Made by a program: the position numbers and the translations under genes | The notes under the pieces: model-generated | What the model was told of the DNA's origin: nothing | Database searches by the model: none | The model's input: the letters and a program-made list of their open reading frames with translations, nothing else | Assembly: GCF_025909975.1 (NCBI RefSeq) | Contig: NZ_JAPCIO010000005.1 | Span: 1 to 64,000 of the forward strand | DNA: 64,000 bases | DNA from: Flavobacterium lacisediminis | GTDB taxonomy: Bacteria > Bacteroidota > Bacteroidia > Flavobacteriales > Flavobacteriaceae | Direction of reading: 5' to 3' | Part shown: piece by piece, positions 35,694-43,170 of the stretch | How the letters are laid out: every line of letters starts with the position of its first letter | Position numbering within the stretch: position 1 is the stretch's first letter

Positions 35694-36428
35694 TTAATGC
35701 GAATGCCCCATTTCAATAATGTAAGCCAATACAAAACCAAAGACAATCATGGTAATTTTTGCCAAATTGAATTTGTGGCCTTCGTTACTTTCAAAAATAA
35801 TAGTAGACGAAATATGAAATAAAATCCCAACTACCACAGCCGAAATTTCTTTTGAATAATGTTGGGCAAAATGCATTTGTTCGGCTAATAGCGTTCCAAG
35901 TGGAGTCATTAATGCGAATGAAAACATAAAAGCAAAAATCATCATTTTATTCATCTTCGCATTTACGAAAAACAAGGTCAAAATAATGGCAATAGGGAAG
36001 TGGTGAACCGCAATTCCATAAGCTAAATTGTTGTTTTCGTGAATTGGGAAACCTTCTAACAAGGCGTGAATACACAAACTAATAAACAACAACCACGGAA
36101 TGTGATGCAATTCGTTATGTTCATCGGTATGTACGTGAACGTGACCGTGTTCAGCACCTTTTGAGAAAAATTCTAGTAAGATTTGGAATAAAATTCCAAT
36201 CATGATGAAAACACCAACCGGTAACGTGGCATGTGTTTCTTCGCCTTCGTGAACGTGATTATGTCCTTCGCTAAATAATTCGGGAAGTAAATGCAAAACG
36301 GTAAGCGATAATAAAAACGCACCACTGAATGCCAACAATAATTTGATGTTTTTTTTCTTTTGGGGTTTTAAAAACAAAGCGATTAAAAACCCTAAAATAA
36401 CGGCTGAAAAGGTGATGATATATTGCAT
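35694..36428 (-). CDS. ZIP family metal transporter
   Basis: 244 aa with about eight membrane helices. The metal site is visible: HALLEGFPIH (His121, Glu125, Gly126) and AVHHFPIAI (His142, His143). His-rich loops GHNHVHEGEETH and EHGHVHVHTDEH are typical ZIP metal-binding loops. It imports zinc, iron or another divalent cation across the inner membrane. Its ATG overlaps the methyltransferase stop by one base (TAATG), so the two are translationally coupled. Confidence 0.92.
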   Translation of the reverse strand: MQYIITFSAVILGFLIALFLKPQKKKNIKLLLAFSGAFLLSLTVLHLLPELFSEGHNHVHEGEETHATLPVGVFIMIGILFQILLEFFSKGAEHGHVHVHTDEHNELHHIPWLLFISLCIHALLEGFPIHENNNLAYGIAVHHFPIAIILTLFFVNAKMNKMMIFAFMFSFALMTPLGTLLAEQMHFAQHYSKEISAVVVGILFHISSTIIFESNEGHKFNLAKITMIVFGFVLAYIIEMGHSH

Positions 36429-37171
36429 TATTTAAAAATCATAATTAAACGTTCTGATTGTGTTTTAAAGAATTTTCGCAATTTATAATCGCCAAAAATA
36501 TCCAAAAGATAAATGCCGGCTTCTTCCATGATTTTTTCGAAATCTTCTAAGCGAAGTGCTTGTACTTTTTCGGTGAAATGAAACTTTTCGCCTTTATCTT
36601 CAAAATCAATTTCTTTGTAAATGTGTCCGTCTTTTAAGTAACGTTTGATGTGAAAATCAATTCCGTCTACCGATTTTACTTCATCGGCAACCAAATTTTC
36701 CAAAACATAATCCACATTCATAAAATCGATTACTGCAAAACCTGTTTCGGTTAAACTGTTGTGAATGGCTTTGATGGTTTTATAATTGTCGGCATCGTCT
36801 TCAAAATAGCCAAAACTGGTGAATAAATTGAAAATCGCATCGTACTTTTCGTTACACGTTTCGCGCATATCGTGCACTTTGAAATGCAGTTTCTCATTAG
36901 CAAATTCAGATGCTTCTTTAATACTATTTTCAGATAAATCAGCACCTGTAACATCAAAGCCTAAAGAGTTTAAATAAATCGCATGACGACCTTTTCCACA
37001 AGCTAAGTCTAAGATTTTAGCGTCTTCTGGAAGGTTTAAATAGTGAGTCAAATTGTCCATTAACAATTGCGCTTCTTCATCGTTGCGTTCCTTGTATAAA
37101 ATGTGATAATATTCGGTATCAAACCAAGAGGCAAACCAATTTTCTGTTGAAGTCTTTTGAATTTCTGACAT
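36428..37171 (-). CDS. Class I SAM-dependent methyltransferase
   Basis: 247 aa. Motif I is ILDLACGKGRHAIYL near 54-68, motif II region GADLSENSIKEA, and AIFNLFTSFGYF is the post-II acidic/aromatic stretch of small-molecule methyltransferases; the C-terminus has a DUF-type substrate domain. Substrate unknown. Cytoplasmic. First gene of a two-gene operon with the ZIP transporter, divergent from the THUMP methyltransferase. Confidence 0.9.
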   Translation of the reverse strand: MSEIQKTSTENWFASWFDTEYYHILYKERNDEEAQLLMDNLTHYLNLPEDAKILDLACGKGRHAIYLNSLGFDVTGADLSENSIKEASEFANEKLHFKVHDMRETCNEKYDAIFNLFTSFGYFEDDADNYKTIKAIHNSLTETGFAVIDFMNVDYVLENLVADEVKSVDGIDFHIKRYLKDGHIYKEIDFEDKGEKFHFTEKVQALRLEDFEKIMEEAGIYLLDIFGDYKLRKFFKTQSERLIMIFK

Positions 37172-37199
37172 TTATTCTTTTTCAGGCAAATTAATCTTG

Positions 37200-37231
37200 C
37201 AAATTTAGTGTATTTTTGCACGATAATTCAA
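37200..37231 (-). promoter_or_regulatory. Promoter of the methyltransferase-ZIP operon
   Basis: On the minus strand TTG (37229-37231), 21-base spacer, TAAATTTG (37200-37207). It sits face to face with a plus-strand -7 box at 37211-37218. Confidence 0.6.
37211..37218 (+). promoter_or_regulatory. Promoter -7 box for the THUMP methyltransferase
   Basis: TATTTTTG, perfect TAnnTTTG, about 100 bases before the ATG. It lies inside the spacer of the divergent promoter, so the two cannot be bound at once. Confidence 0.5.
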
Positions 37232-37318
37232 TTAATACGAATATTGATTTCTAATTTTAGGAATCAAATTTAAAAATAATAGTAAGGAAAAGGAAATTAC
37301 TATTTTAAAGAAAAGTAA

Positions 37319-38482
37319 ATGGAAAATTTTAAAATGACTGCCAAAACCTTCTTTGGTTTTGAAGAAATATTAGCTAGAGAATTACAAATTCTTGGTGCAC
37401 AACAAGTGGAAATCGGTACACGTGTGGTGAGTTTTAAAGGCGATAAAGGATTTATGTACAAAGCCAATTTGGCTCTTCGTACGGCTTTAAAAATCTTAAA
37501 ACCTATCAAAACCTTTAAAGCGCATAACGACAAAGCGTTGTATGAAGGTATTAGAGCGATTGATTGGTCGGATTATTTGACTGAACACAATACGTTTTTA
37601 GTAGAAACTACATTGCATTCTGAAAACTTCAATCACAGTCAGTTCGTGGCTTTAAAAACCAAAGATGCGATTGTAGATCAATTTAGAGATTTGAACGGAA
37701 AGCGTCCAAGTATCGATAAAGATTTCCCAGATTTACAAATTCATGTACACATTGATAGAGATAATGTAACGGTTTCGTTAGATTCTTCAGGCGCTTCTTT
37801 GCACCATAGAGGTTATAGAACGGCTACGAATATTGCTCCAATAAACGAAGTTTTAGCAGCAGGAATGTTGATTTTATCGGGTTGGGAAGGGAAAAGTCAT
37901 TTCTTAGATCCAATGTGTGGTTCGGGAACTATTTTGGCAGAAGCTGCGATGATTGCTTGCAATGTTCCAGCGAATATTAATCGTAAGGAATTTGGTTTTG
38001 AGAAATGGAAAGATTGGGATGCGGAATTATTTGATAACATTATGGAATCGTTATTAAAGAAAACACGCGAATTTCATTATACTATTACAGGTTATGATAA
38101 AGCGCCAAGTGCGGTTGCTAAAGCAAAAGACAATGTTAGAAATGCCAATTTAGACGAATATATTACGATTTCAAACGAAAACTTTTTCGATTCTAAAAAA
38201 GAAACTGAAGGACCATTACACATGGTATTCAATCCGCCTTATGGAGAGCGTTTGGATATTGATATGGAGCGTTTTTACAGAGAAATTGGTGACACTTTAA
38301 AACAAAATTATCCAAATACCAACGCTTGGTTCATCACAGCAAATTTAGAAGCTTTGAAATTCGTAGGCTTGAAACCTAGTAGAAAAATTAAACTTTTCAA
38401 TGGAAAGCTTGAAGCACGTTTGGTGAAATACGAAATGTACGAAGGCAGCAAGAAAGGAAAGTATATGAATACTGAAGAGTAA
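37319..38482 (+). CDS. THUMP-domain 23S rRNA methyltransferase, RlmL type
   Basis: 387 aa, COG0116-like. The THUMP domain covers about residues 45-155 and the Rossmann methyltransferase domain begins near HRGYRTATNIAPINE, with DPMCGSGTILAEAA as motif I and the base-methylation motif NPPYGERL. The family makes N2-methylguanosine in 23S rRNA (m2G2445 in E. coli RlmL). It lacks the fused second domain of E. coli RlmKL. Cytoplasmic; monocistronic. Confidence 0.9.
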   Translation: MENFKMTAKTFFGFEEILARELQILGAQQVEIGTRVVSFKGDKGFMYKANLALRTALKILKPIKTFKAHNDKALYEGIRAIDWSDYLTEHNTFLVETTLHSENFNHSQFVALKTKDAIVDQFRDLNGKRPSIDKDFPDLQIHVHIDRDNVTVSLDSSGASLHHRGYRTATNIAPINEVLAAGMLILSGWEGKSHFLDPMCGSGTILAEAAMIACNVPANINRKEFGFEKWKDWDAELFDNIMESLLKKTREFHYTITGYDKAPSAVAKAKDNVRNANLDEYITISNENFFDSKKETEGPLHMVFNPPYGERLDIDMERFYREIGDTLKQNYPNTNAWFITANLEALKFVGLKPSRKIKLFNGKLEARLVKYEMYEGSKKGKYMNTEE

Positions 38483-38490
38483 CATTTTTT

Positions 38491-38552
38491 GTCAAGCTGA
38501 ACTCGTTTCAGCTTCTCCAGATAGATTCTGAAACGAGTTCAGAATGACAGAT
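38491..38552. repeat. Palindromic intergenic repeat
   Basis: CTGAACTCGTTTCAG (38497-38511) is the exact inverse of CTGAAACGAGTTCAG (38528-38542), with a 16-base loop and flanking GTCA...TGAC. This 15-bp hairpin has the look of a dispersed REP-like element. It lies between the THUMP methyltransferase and the 77-residue gene; there is no long T run, so it is not a classic terminator. Confidence 0.8.
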
Positions 38553-38562
38553 ACGTTTTCGA

Positions 38563-38593
38563 TTCAACAATTAAACAGTTTAACAATTAAACA
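38563..38593. repeat. Tandem 15-base microrepeat
   Basis: TTCAACAATTAAACA (38563-38577) and TTTAACAATTAAACA (38579-38593), 10 bases before the ATG at 38603. The first copy extends as 17 identical bases to the valS leader (4386-4402). Confidence 0.75.
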
Positions 38594-38602
38594 TTATAAA
38601 CA

Positions 38603-38836
38603 ATGAGCAAAAAAGTAAAATCATTCTTATATAACTTCTTAGGATTTGTAGTGATTTATTTACCAACATTATATTTAGTAGACGAATTCACGCATTTGAA
38701 TGGACTTTGGATACCAATGACTGCTTTTATGGTAGCATTAATTTTAGCTCCAAAATTCCAAGCGATAAAAACGCACAACGGTGAAAAAATCTACATGAAG
38801 TGGTTTTTTATAAAAGGTGTGAAAGAAATAGAATAA
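38603..38836 (+). CDS. Small two-helix membrane protein
   Basis: 77 aa with two membrane helices: about residues 8-27 (FLYNFLGFVVIYLPTLYLV) and 33-50 (LWIPMTAFMVALILAP). The tail is soluble (KIYMKWFFIKGVKEIE). No known family function. Framed by repeats: the palindrome and tandem microrepeat before it, the terminator repeat after it. Confidence 0.7.
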   Translation: MSKKVKSFLYNFLGFVVIYLPTLYLVDEFTHLNGLWIPMTAFMVALILAPKFQAIKTHNGEKIYMKWFFIKGVKEIE

Positions 38837-38911
38837 GAAAATCCCGAGTGTGAGCTCGGGATTTTTTTCTTTATAATTTAAAAATGGTGACTAGCCATAA
38901 ACAGCTTTTTA
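38837..38911. repeat. Intergenic repeat (copy 2), matching 7060-7137
   Basis: Terminator hairpin plus tail TTTAAAAATGGTGACTAGCC (38877-38896) and then ATAAACAG, near-identical to the copy after valS. The tail leads straight into the attC-like element. Confidence 0.75.
38838..38868 (+). terminator. Terminator of the small membrane protein gene
   Basis: AAAATCCCGAG, loop of 6, CTCGGGATTT plus T run. Same stem as at 7060 and 8651, and the first part of intergenic repeat copy 2. Confidence 0.88.
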
Positions 38912-39047
38912 ACGTTCCGCGGCTTGGCGCAGTAGCGGCTGCGTGAACGATTATTTTCTTGCTAAGATAGATTTTCCAGCGGAAAATCGAACGTGTTTTT
39001 AATTATAAATTTAGCTATTGTGCCAAACCGCTGTTGTGTGCAGTTTA
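38907..39047. other. GC-rich structured element resembling an integron attC site
   Basis: Unusually GC-rich for this genome and full of paired segments. GCGGCTTGGC (38919-38928) faces GCCAAACCGC (39022-39031), a 10-base inverted repeat with one mismatch. Inside are GCAG/CTGC (38929-38942) and a perfect hairpin GATTTTCC-AGC-GGAAAATC (38970-38988). The outer bases AACGTT (38911) and GTTGTGTG (39032) recall attC core ends, and the whole length (about 130 bases) is attC-like. It lies just after the stop of the minus-strand gene 39049. No integrase is present here, so recombination is inference. Confidence 0.55.
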
Positions 39048-39048
39048 T

Positions 39049-39243
39049 TTATAAATCATCAAGATATCTTTCTAAGTTTTCAATTTCGATAGATTTAACT
39101 GTATCGATTATCATTTCAAGCCCAATATAGCTATGATACTTTGTTTTTATTTTTTCAATAATTAGTGGAGATATTTTCTTTTCAAGTCTATCTTGAGATA
39201 TTTCTACTATTATTTTTTGCATATTAATTATTCCTTCATCCAT
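39049..39243 (-). CDS. Hypothetical small protein of the putative cassette
   Basis: 64 aa, mostly helical and charged (EISQDRLEKKISPLIIEKIK ... SIEIENLERYLDDL). ATG at 39243 or, giving 57 aa, at 39222. No signal peptide, no recognised family. It follows the DUF2384-like gene by 11 bases and is probably its partner in an operon. Confidence 0.6.
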   Translation of the reverse strand: MDEGIINMQKIIVEISQDRLEKKISPLIIEKIKTKYHSYIGLEMIIDTVKSIEIENLERYLDDL

Positions 39244-39254
39244 TGTTTACTTTA

Positions 39255-39524
39255 TTATAGTGGAATTCTTGTTAAGCAAACTTTTAATCGTTTTAAAAGA
39301 TGTTCCTCTTCTATACATTCTAACGGTTTTAAATTATCTAACGCTGGAATATTTTTGTTAAGCCAATTATTGCAATCTTTTTCAAGTATTCCAAATATAA
39401 CTTTCGCTAATTCTTCATCATCATTTAATGACATTATCAAATCATTTGGCGCGTTAACACTTTGAAATGTTATTGAAAAACCTTTCCAATTTTCTTCAGA
39501 ATAATACTTTTCTAATTCGATCAC
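39255..39524 (-). CDS. Small protein resembling the MbcA/ParS/Xre (DUF2384) antitoxin domain
   Basis: 89 aa. Residues about 54-85, with WLNKNIPALDNLKPLEC followed by LLKRLKVCLTRIP, follow the DUF2384 toxin-binding pattern (W-L-x-x-P-A-L-x-x-x-x-P-L-E). That domain in Xre/MbcA/ParS antitoxins pairs with RES-type toxins, but no RES gene is here and the 64-residue neighbour is too short to be one. A helix-turn-helix is also lacking. Solitary or degenerate antitoxin, or an unrelated look-alike. First gene of the putative two-gene cassette. Confidence 0.65.
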   Translation of the reverse strand: MIELEKYYSEENWKGFSITFQSVNAPNDLIMSLNDDEELAKVIFGILEKDCNNWLNKNIPALDNLKPLECIEEEHLLKRLKVCLTRIPL

Positions 39525-39548
39525 GTTCTTTTTTAAGATTAAGCTCTG

Positions 39549-39563
39549 TTAAATTGCACACAA
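39549..39563. repeat. Inverse copy of the attC-like element's end
   Basis: TAAATTGCACACAAC is the inverse of GTTGTGTGCAGTTTA at 39032-39046 (14 of 15). The two copies flank the pair of small minus-strand genes like cassette boundaries. Confidence 0.65.
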
Positions 39564-39569
39564 CTTGTA

Positions 39570-39632
39570 TATATGCGCTACAAAGTAGCGCCAATCTACC
39601 CATTTTTGGGTGTATATGCGCTACAAAGTAGC
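39570..39632. repeat. Two copies of a 20-base hairpin repeat
   Basis: TATATGCGCTACAAAGTAGC occurs at 39570-39589 and again at 39613-39632. Each contains GCTAC-AAA-GTAGC; in the first copy the stem extends to GCGCTAC-AAA-GTAGCGC. Between them lies a CCCA-TTTT-TGGG hairpin. No gene in the stretch. Confidence 0.8.
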
Positions 39633-39679
39633 TTTTTCAAATATAATAAAATAGTTACAACATTATAAATTACACTCAC

Positions 39680-39705
39680 AAAAAAAGCGCCACTTTCGTA
39701 ACGCT
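39680..39705 (-). terminator. Terminator of the rlmD-DUF6452-DUF6048 operon
   Basis: Minus strand AGCGTTAC, GAAA tetraloop, GTGGCGCT (two G-T pairs), then seven T residues. Confidence 0.8.
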
Positions 39706-39712
39706 TCGTTTG

Positions 39713-40420
39713 TTATTTTTTCTCTGTTGTGATTTTGTTTTTCTTGTAAATCGGTATGAAATAACTTAAAGAGTAATTAAAACCGGTTCCAAACTTTCCG
39801 TCATACGTTCTATTATAACCAGGTATAAAAAGGTTGTCAAATCCATCAGGTTGTTTGTTTGAGACTAAATAGTTCAATCGTACAGAGAACCCTAAATAAA
39901 CGTTGCTAAACAACTCAGCTTTGATACCTCCCACAACTTCTATCCAACTCGCGTTTAACCCATCAAATTCTTCTCCTGAAATTATGGTGTTTTCTCCGTA
40001 ATAGTTAGTTGGGTCATAAATAGTGTAGCTGTTTAAGGTTTGGCTAAAACTACTAATTCCGTAGCGCATTCCGGCGTAAATCATGTTTTCCATGTCGAGC
40101 CAGTTTTCAAAGGAATTGTAATCAAACCCAACTTTAAAATAGGTTCCTTTTGTAGTAAAGTTTAAGCGGTCGTCGTCAACGGTTTTGTCTTCGTTTCCAA
40201 TTTCACCTGCGATGTAGAACTTTTTTGTTAAACGGTAATCTCCAACCACTTCAAAACCTCTATATTCTTTTTCGTAAAACGAACGCGCTATTTTGTGTAA
40301 ATCAACACCTACTCGCAAACCATAACGTTCTGGATATACTACTTTTGCGGTGTCTTTAGTTTGTGCATTTCCTAATAACGAAATACAAACCAAGCTCAGA
40401 CTAAAAATAAATCTTAACAT
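39713..40420 (-). CDS. DUF6048 family outer membrane protein
   Basis: 235 aa from the ATG at 40420 (or 238 from 40429; both overlap the end of the upstream gene). Signal peptide ends LLGNAQ. The mature part is amphipathic beta-strands with conserved YGLRVGVDLHKIARSFYE, GTYFKVGFDYNSFENW and YAGMRYGISSFSQTL, ending in an aromatic strand. DUF6048 is a Bacteroidetes family of putative outer membrane barrels. It always seems to be paired with DUF6452 (from memory), as here. Confidence 0.85.
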   Translation of the reverse strand: MLRFIFSLSLVCISLLGNAQTKDTAKVVYPERYGLRVGVDLHKIARSFYEKEYRGFEVVGDYRLTKKFYIAGEIGNEDKTVDDDRLNFTTKGTYFKVGFDYNSFENWLDMENMIYAGMRYGISSFSQTLNSYTIYDPTNYYGENTIISGEEFDGLNASWIEVVGGIKAELFSNVYLGFSVRLNYLVSNKQPDGFDNLFIPGYNRTYDGKFGTGFNYSLSYFIPIYKKNKITTEKK

Positions 40421-40904
40421 GTACTTCATTTTCGGTTTCTATATTAGGTTGTATCACTTCAATGTTTTGAATCCAGTTATTGCCATCAGCTGTTAACACA
40501 ATTGGATTGGTATCGTTTAAATAAAATAGTGTTTTAAAGCCACAAGCGCGTGAAATATATTCGTCGATTCTTTCATAATTAAAAGTAATCGCATCAATAT
40601 TATCATTTGCAGTATCGGTATCACTTCCGTTTTGGATAAAATTCAAAGTAGTAATATCAGCTGTTGTTCGTAATGGAACTTGAATTTTACTTATACCGTT
40701 AAAGCCATAACCGTTTACAAAAGTAGGTTCAATTACTCCTAAATTCGTAACATTTTTTAAAACAGTAGGATTAGCCGCATCGTAAAACTCAATTATTAAT
40801 CGAGGTGTTACAGGTGTTCCACTAGCACAAATATCATCTTTTTCGCAATTCCAAAACGAAACCGCTACAAGTAAGGATAGGGTTATAAAAACTAATTTTT
40901 TCAT
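40401..40904 (-). CDS. DUF6452 family lipoprotein
   Basis: 167 aa with lipoprotein signal LSLLVAVSFWNC (Cys20). Conserved body: CASGTPVTPRLIIEFYD, IDAITFNYERIDEYISRACG. Its stop overlaps the start of the DUF6048 gene, and it begins 3 bases after rlmD. The lipoprotein and barrel may form an outer membrane pair. A similar layout (Cys anchor, CNEGDKATPASFF, IDVNYDVSS) is seen in the lipoprotein at 47851. Confidence 0.86.
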   Translation of the reverse strand: MKKLVFITLSLLVAVSFWNCEKDDICASGTPVTPRLIIEFYDAANPTVLKNVTNLGVIEPTFVNGYGFNGISKIQVPLRTTADITTLNFIQNGSDTDTANDNIDAITFNYERIDEYISRACGFKTLFYLNDTNPIVLTADGNNWIQNIEVIQPNIETENEVHVKIYF

Positions 40905-40906
40905 AT

Positions 40907-42319
40907 TTATCTTTTTTCTAAAAGAACCACGTTTTCCACATGATGCGTTTGCGGAAACATATCCACTGGACGCACACGAACCACTTTGTACTTTTCGTCC
41001 ATCAAAGCTAAATCACGAGCTTGTGTTGCCGAATTACAACTTACATACACAATTTTTGGTACATCTGTTTTCAATAACATTTCTACCACGTCTTTATGCA
41101 TGCCATCTCTTGGTGGATCGGTGATGATAACGTCAGGTTGTCCGTGTTGGTTGATGAACTCGTCGTTGAACACGTTTTTCATATCCCCAACATAAAACTC
41201 ACAATTCGTAATGTTATTGCGTTCCGCATTTGCTTTTGCATCAATAATAGCTTCAGGTACGGCTTCAACACCAATTACTTTTTTCGCTTTTTTAGAAACG
41301 AATTGCGCAATGGTTCCAGTTCCGGTATATAAATCGTAAACAGTTTCATTTCCAGTTAAACCTGCAAATTCTCTAGTAATTTTGTACAATTCATACGCTT
41401 GGTCAGAATTGGTTTGATAGAACGATTTCGCATTAATACTAAAATGTAAACCTTCCATTTCTTCCAAAATATAATCACGACCTTTAAACAAAATAATATC
41501 TTGGTCATACAACGTATCATTCAATTTCTGATTGATAACATATTGTAACGACGTAATTTGAGGGAAACGTTCTGCTAAGAAATTCATCATCAATTCGATT
41601 CCGTTTTTATCGTTTTCAAAAAACTGAATCAATACCATGATTTCTCCAGTTGAAGCGGTACGAATCATCAACGTTCGTAATAAACCTTCCACAGCTCTTG
41701 CATTAAAGAACGTTAGGTTGTTTTCGTTAGCAAATCGTTTAATTTCGTTACGAATTTCGTTAGATGGATCTTCTTGTAAATGACATTTATCAATATCTAA
41801 AATCTTATCCCACATTCTTGGAATATGAAATCCTAAGGCATTTTTATTGTCAAATTCAGTTCCCGATAGAATTTCGGCATCGGTCATCCAACGCGCATTC
41901 GAGAAACCAAATTCCATTTTATTTCGGTAAAACAATTGCTTTTCGGAACCTAAAATGGGCTCGAATTCTGGCAATTCAATCTTACCAATTCGCTTTAAAT
42001 TATTATAAACTTCCTGATTTTTATAGAACAATTGTTGGCTGTATTTCATGTTTTGCCATTTGCAACCGCCACAAGCACCAAAATGTTCGCAAACCGGTTC
42101 AATTCTATGTTCTGAAAATTCGTGTATTTTTATAGCTTTACCTTCGTAGTAGGCTTTTCTTTTCTTCATCGTTTGCACGTCTACCACATCGCCTGGTACT
42201 ACATTTGGAAGAAATATTACTTTACCATCAGGAGCTTTAGCTACCGATACACCTTTTGCACCTGCATCAAGGATTTTTACGTTTTCGAATACGATTTTTT
42301 CTGTTCTCTTTTTTCCCAT
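40907..42319 (-). CDS. rlmD: 23S rRNA (uracil-C5)-methyltransferase
   Basis: 470 aa from the ATG at 42319; the frame runs open to 42403 but those 28 residues are not family sequence. N-terminal TRAM domain, then the [4Fe-4S] ligands CEHFGACGGC (Cys77, 83, 86, with a fourth Cys in DIDKCHLQ), SAM motif DLYTGTGTI and catalytic Cys in VYVSCNSATQARD; also DPPRDGMHKDV. It makes 5-methyluridine in 23S rRNA (U1939 in E. coli). First gene of the operon with DUF6452 and DUF6048. Confidence 0.94.
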   Translation of the reverse strand: MGKKRTEKIVFENVKILDAGAKGVSVAKAPDGKVIFLPNVVPGDVVDVQTMKKRKAYYEGKAIKIHEFSEHRIEPVCEHFGACGGCKWQNMKYSQQLFYKNQEVYNNLKRIGKIELPEFEPILGSEKQLFYRNKMEFGFSNARWMTDAEILSGTEFDNKNALGFHIPRMWDKILDIDKCHLQEDPSNEIRNEIKRFANENNLTFFNARAVEGLLRTLMIRTASTGEIMVLIQFFENDKNGIELMMNFLAERFPQITSLQYVINQKLNDTLYDQDIILFKGRDYILEEMEGLHFSINAKSFYQTNSDQAYELYKITREFAGLTGNETVYDLYTGTGTIAQFVSKKAKKVIGVEAVPEAIIDAKANAERNNITNCEFYVGDMKNVFNDEFINQHGQPDVIITDPPRDGMHKDVVEMLLKTDVPKIVYVSCNSATQARDLALMDEKYKVVRVRPVDMFPQTHHVENVVLLEKR

Positions 42320-42441
42320 GAGGCAAAAATAAGAATTGTTCAGTGGATTTGATAGGTTTTTTTTTATTTCTACTATTTTTAAAATCAATTTAATAGAATG
42401 CAACGGTTTAAATTGTAAATTAGCAGAAATGTTTTTGAATT

Positions 42442-43140
42442 ATGAGTAACAATACTACGTTTAAAAGTGCTATTTCAAATATCGAATTTCCTGAGCATGA
42501 TAGAGTTTCTGGGAAAACAATTCGAACTTCCATTTTAAACCTAATTTTAGAAGATTTTCCTGATTTTGATGTGAATGATTCTATTGCTGTACAAGAATTG
42601 AATGTGTATCGTGAAAAATACATCTCTAAATTTTTACAAACCGAAATTAGTCAGTTATCAAAATTAGAAAAAGATGTAGTTCGATCTTTAGGCGATGATA
42701 CTTCTTTTGTAGCCAAAGTGGAAGAGGAAGTTGATACTAGAAATTATGGTCAAATTGTAGCGGATAAAGTGGCGGCTTTTGGAGGAAGTTGGACCTTTAT
42801 TATTGCTTTTTTTATTTTCATTTCCATTTGGATTGGTTCCAACGTGATTATTTTTACGAACAAAGAATTTGATCCGTATCCCTTCATTTTATTGAATTTG
42901 ATTTTATCATGTGTGGCAGCATTGCAAGCGCCAGTCATTATGATGAGCCAAAACCGTCAGGAAGAAAAAGACCGTGAACGCGCCAAAAAAGATTACATGA
43001 TAAATTTGAAATCAGAACTAGAAATTCGAATGTTAGATGATAAAATTGATCATTTGGTAATGCACCAACAACAGGAGTTAATCGAAATTCAAAAGGTGCA
43101 AATCGAAATGATGAACGATATTTTGAACCGAATTAAGTAG
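42442..43140 (+). CDS. DUF1003 family membrane protein
   Basis: 232 aa. Two central membrane helices (about residues 113-134 and 142-162: WTFIIAFFIFISIWIGSNV and ILLNLILSCVAALQAPVIM) followed by SQNRQEEKDRERAKKDYMIN and a coiled coil to the end; this is the DUF1003 core. The N-terminal 100 residues are soluble. Function unknown. Monocistronic, divergent from rlmD. Confidence 0.9.
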   Translation: MSNNTTFKSAISNIEFPEHDRVSGKTIRTSILNLILEDFPDFDVNDSIAVQELNVYREKYISKFLQTEISQLSKLEKDVVRSLGDDTSFVAKVEEEVDTRNYGQIVADKVAAFGGSWTFIIAFFIFISIWIGSNVIIFTNKEFDPYPFILLNLILSCVAALQAPVIMMSQNRQEEKDRERAKKDYMINLKSELEIRMLDDKIDHLVMHQQQELIEIQKVQIEMMNDILNRIK

Positions 43141-43147
43141 GAAATTC

Positions 43148-43155
43148 TATTTTTG
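43148..43155 (+). promoter_or_regulatory. Promoter -7 box for the DUF1697 gene
   Basis: TATTTTTG, perfect TAnnTTTG, ending 15 bases before the ATG at 43171. A TTG-initiated start at 43153 would overlap it, so 43171 is preferred. Confidence 0.5.
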
Positions 43156-43170
43156 TACCAAATTATTACC

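Noticed and set aside
39570..39632. CRISPR array
   Set aside because: Only two repeat copies with a 23-base spacer, hairpin-forming, and no cas genes.
41764..42352. Plus-strand frames within rlmD
   Set aside because: Antisense to conserved RlmD sequence; no coding signature.
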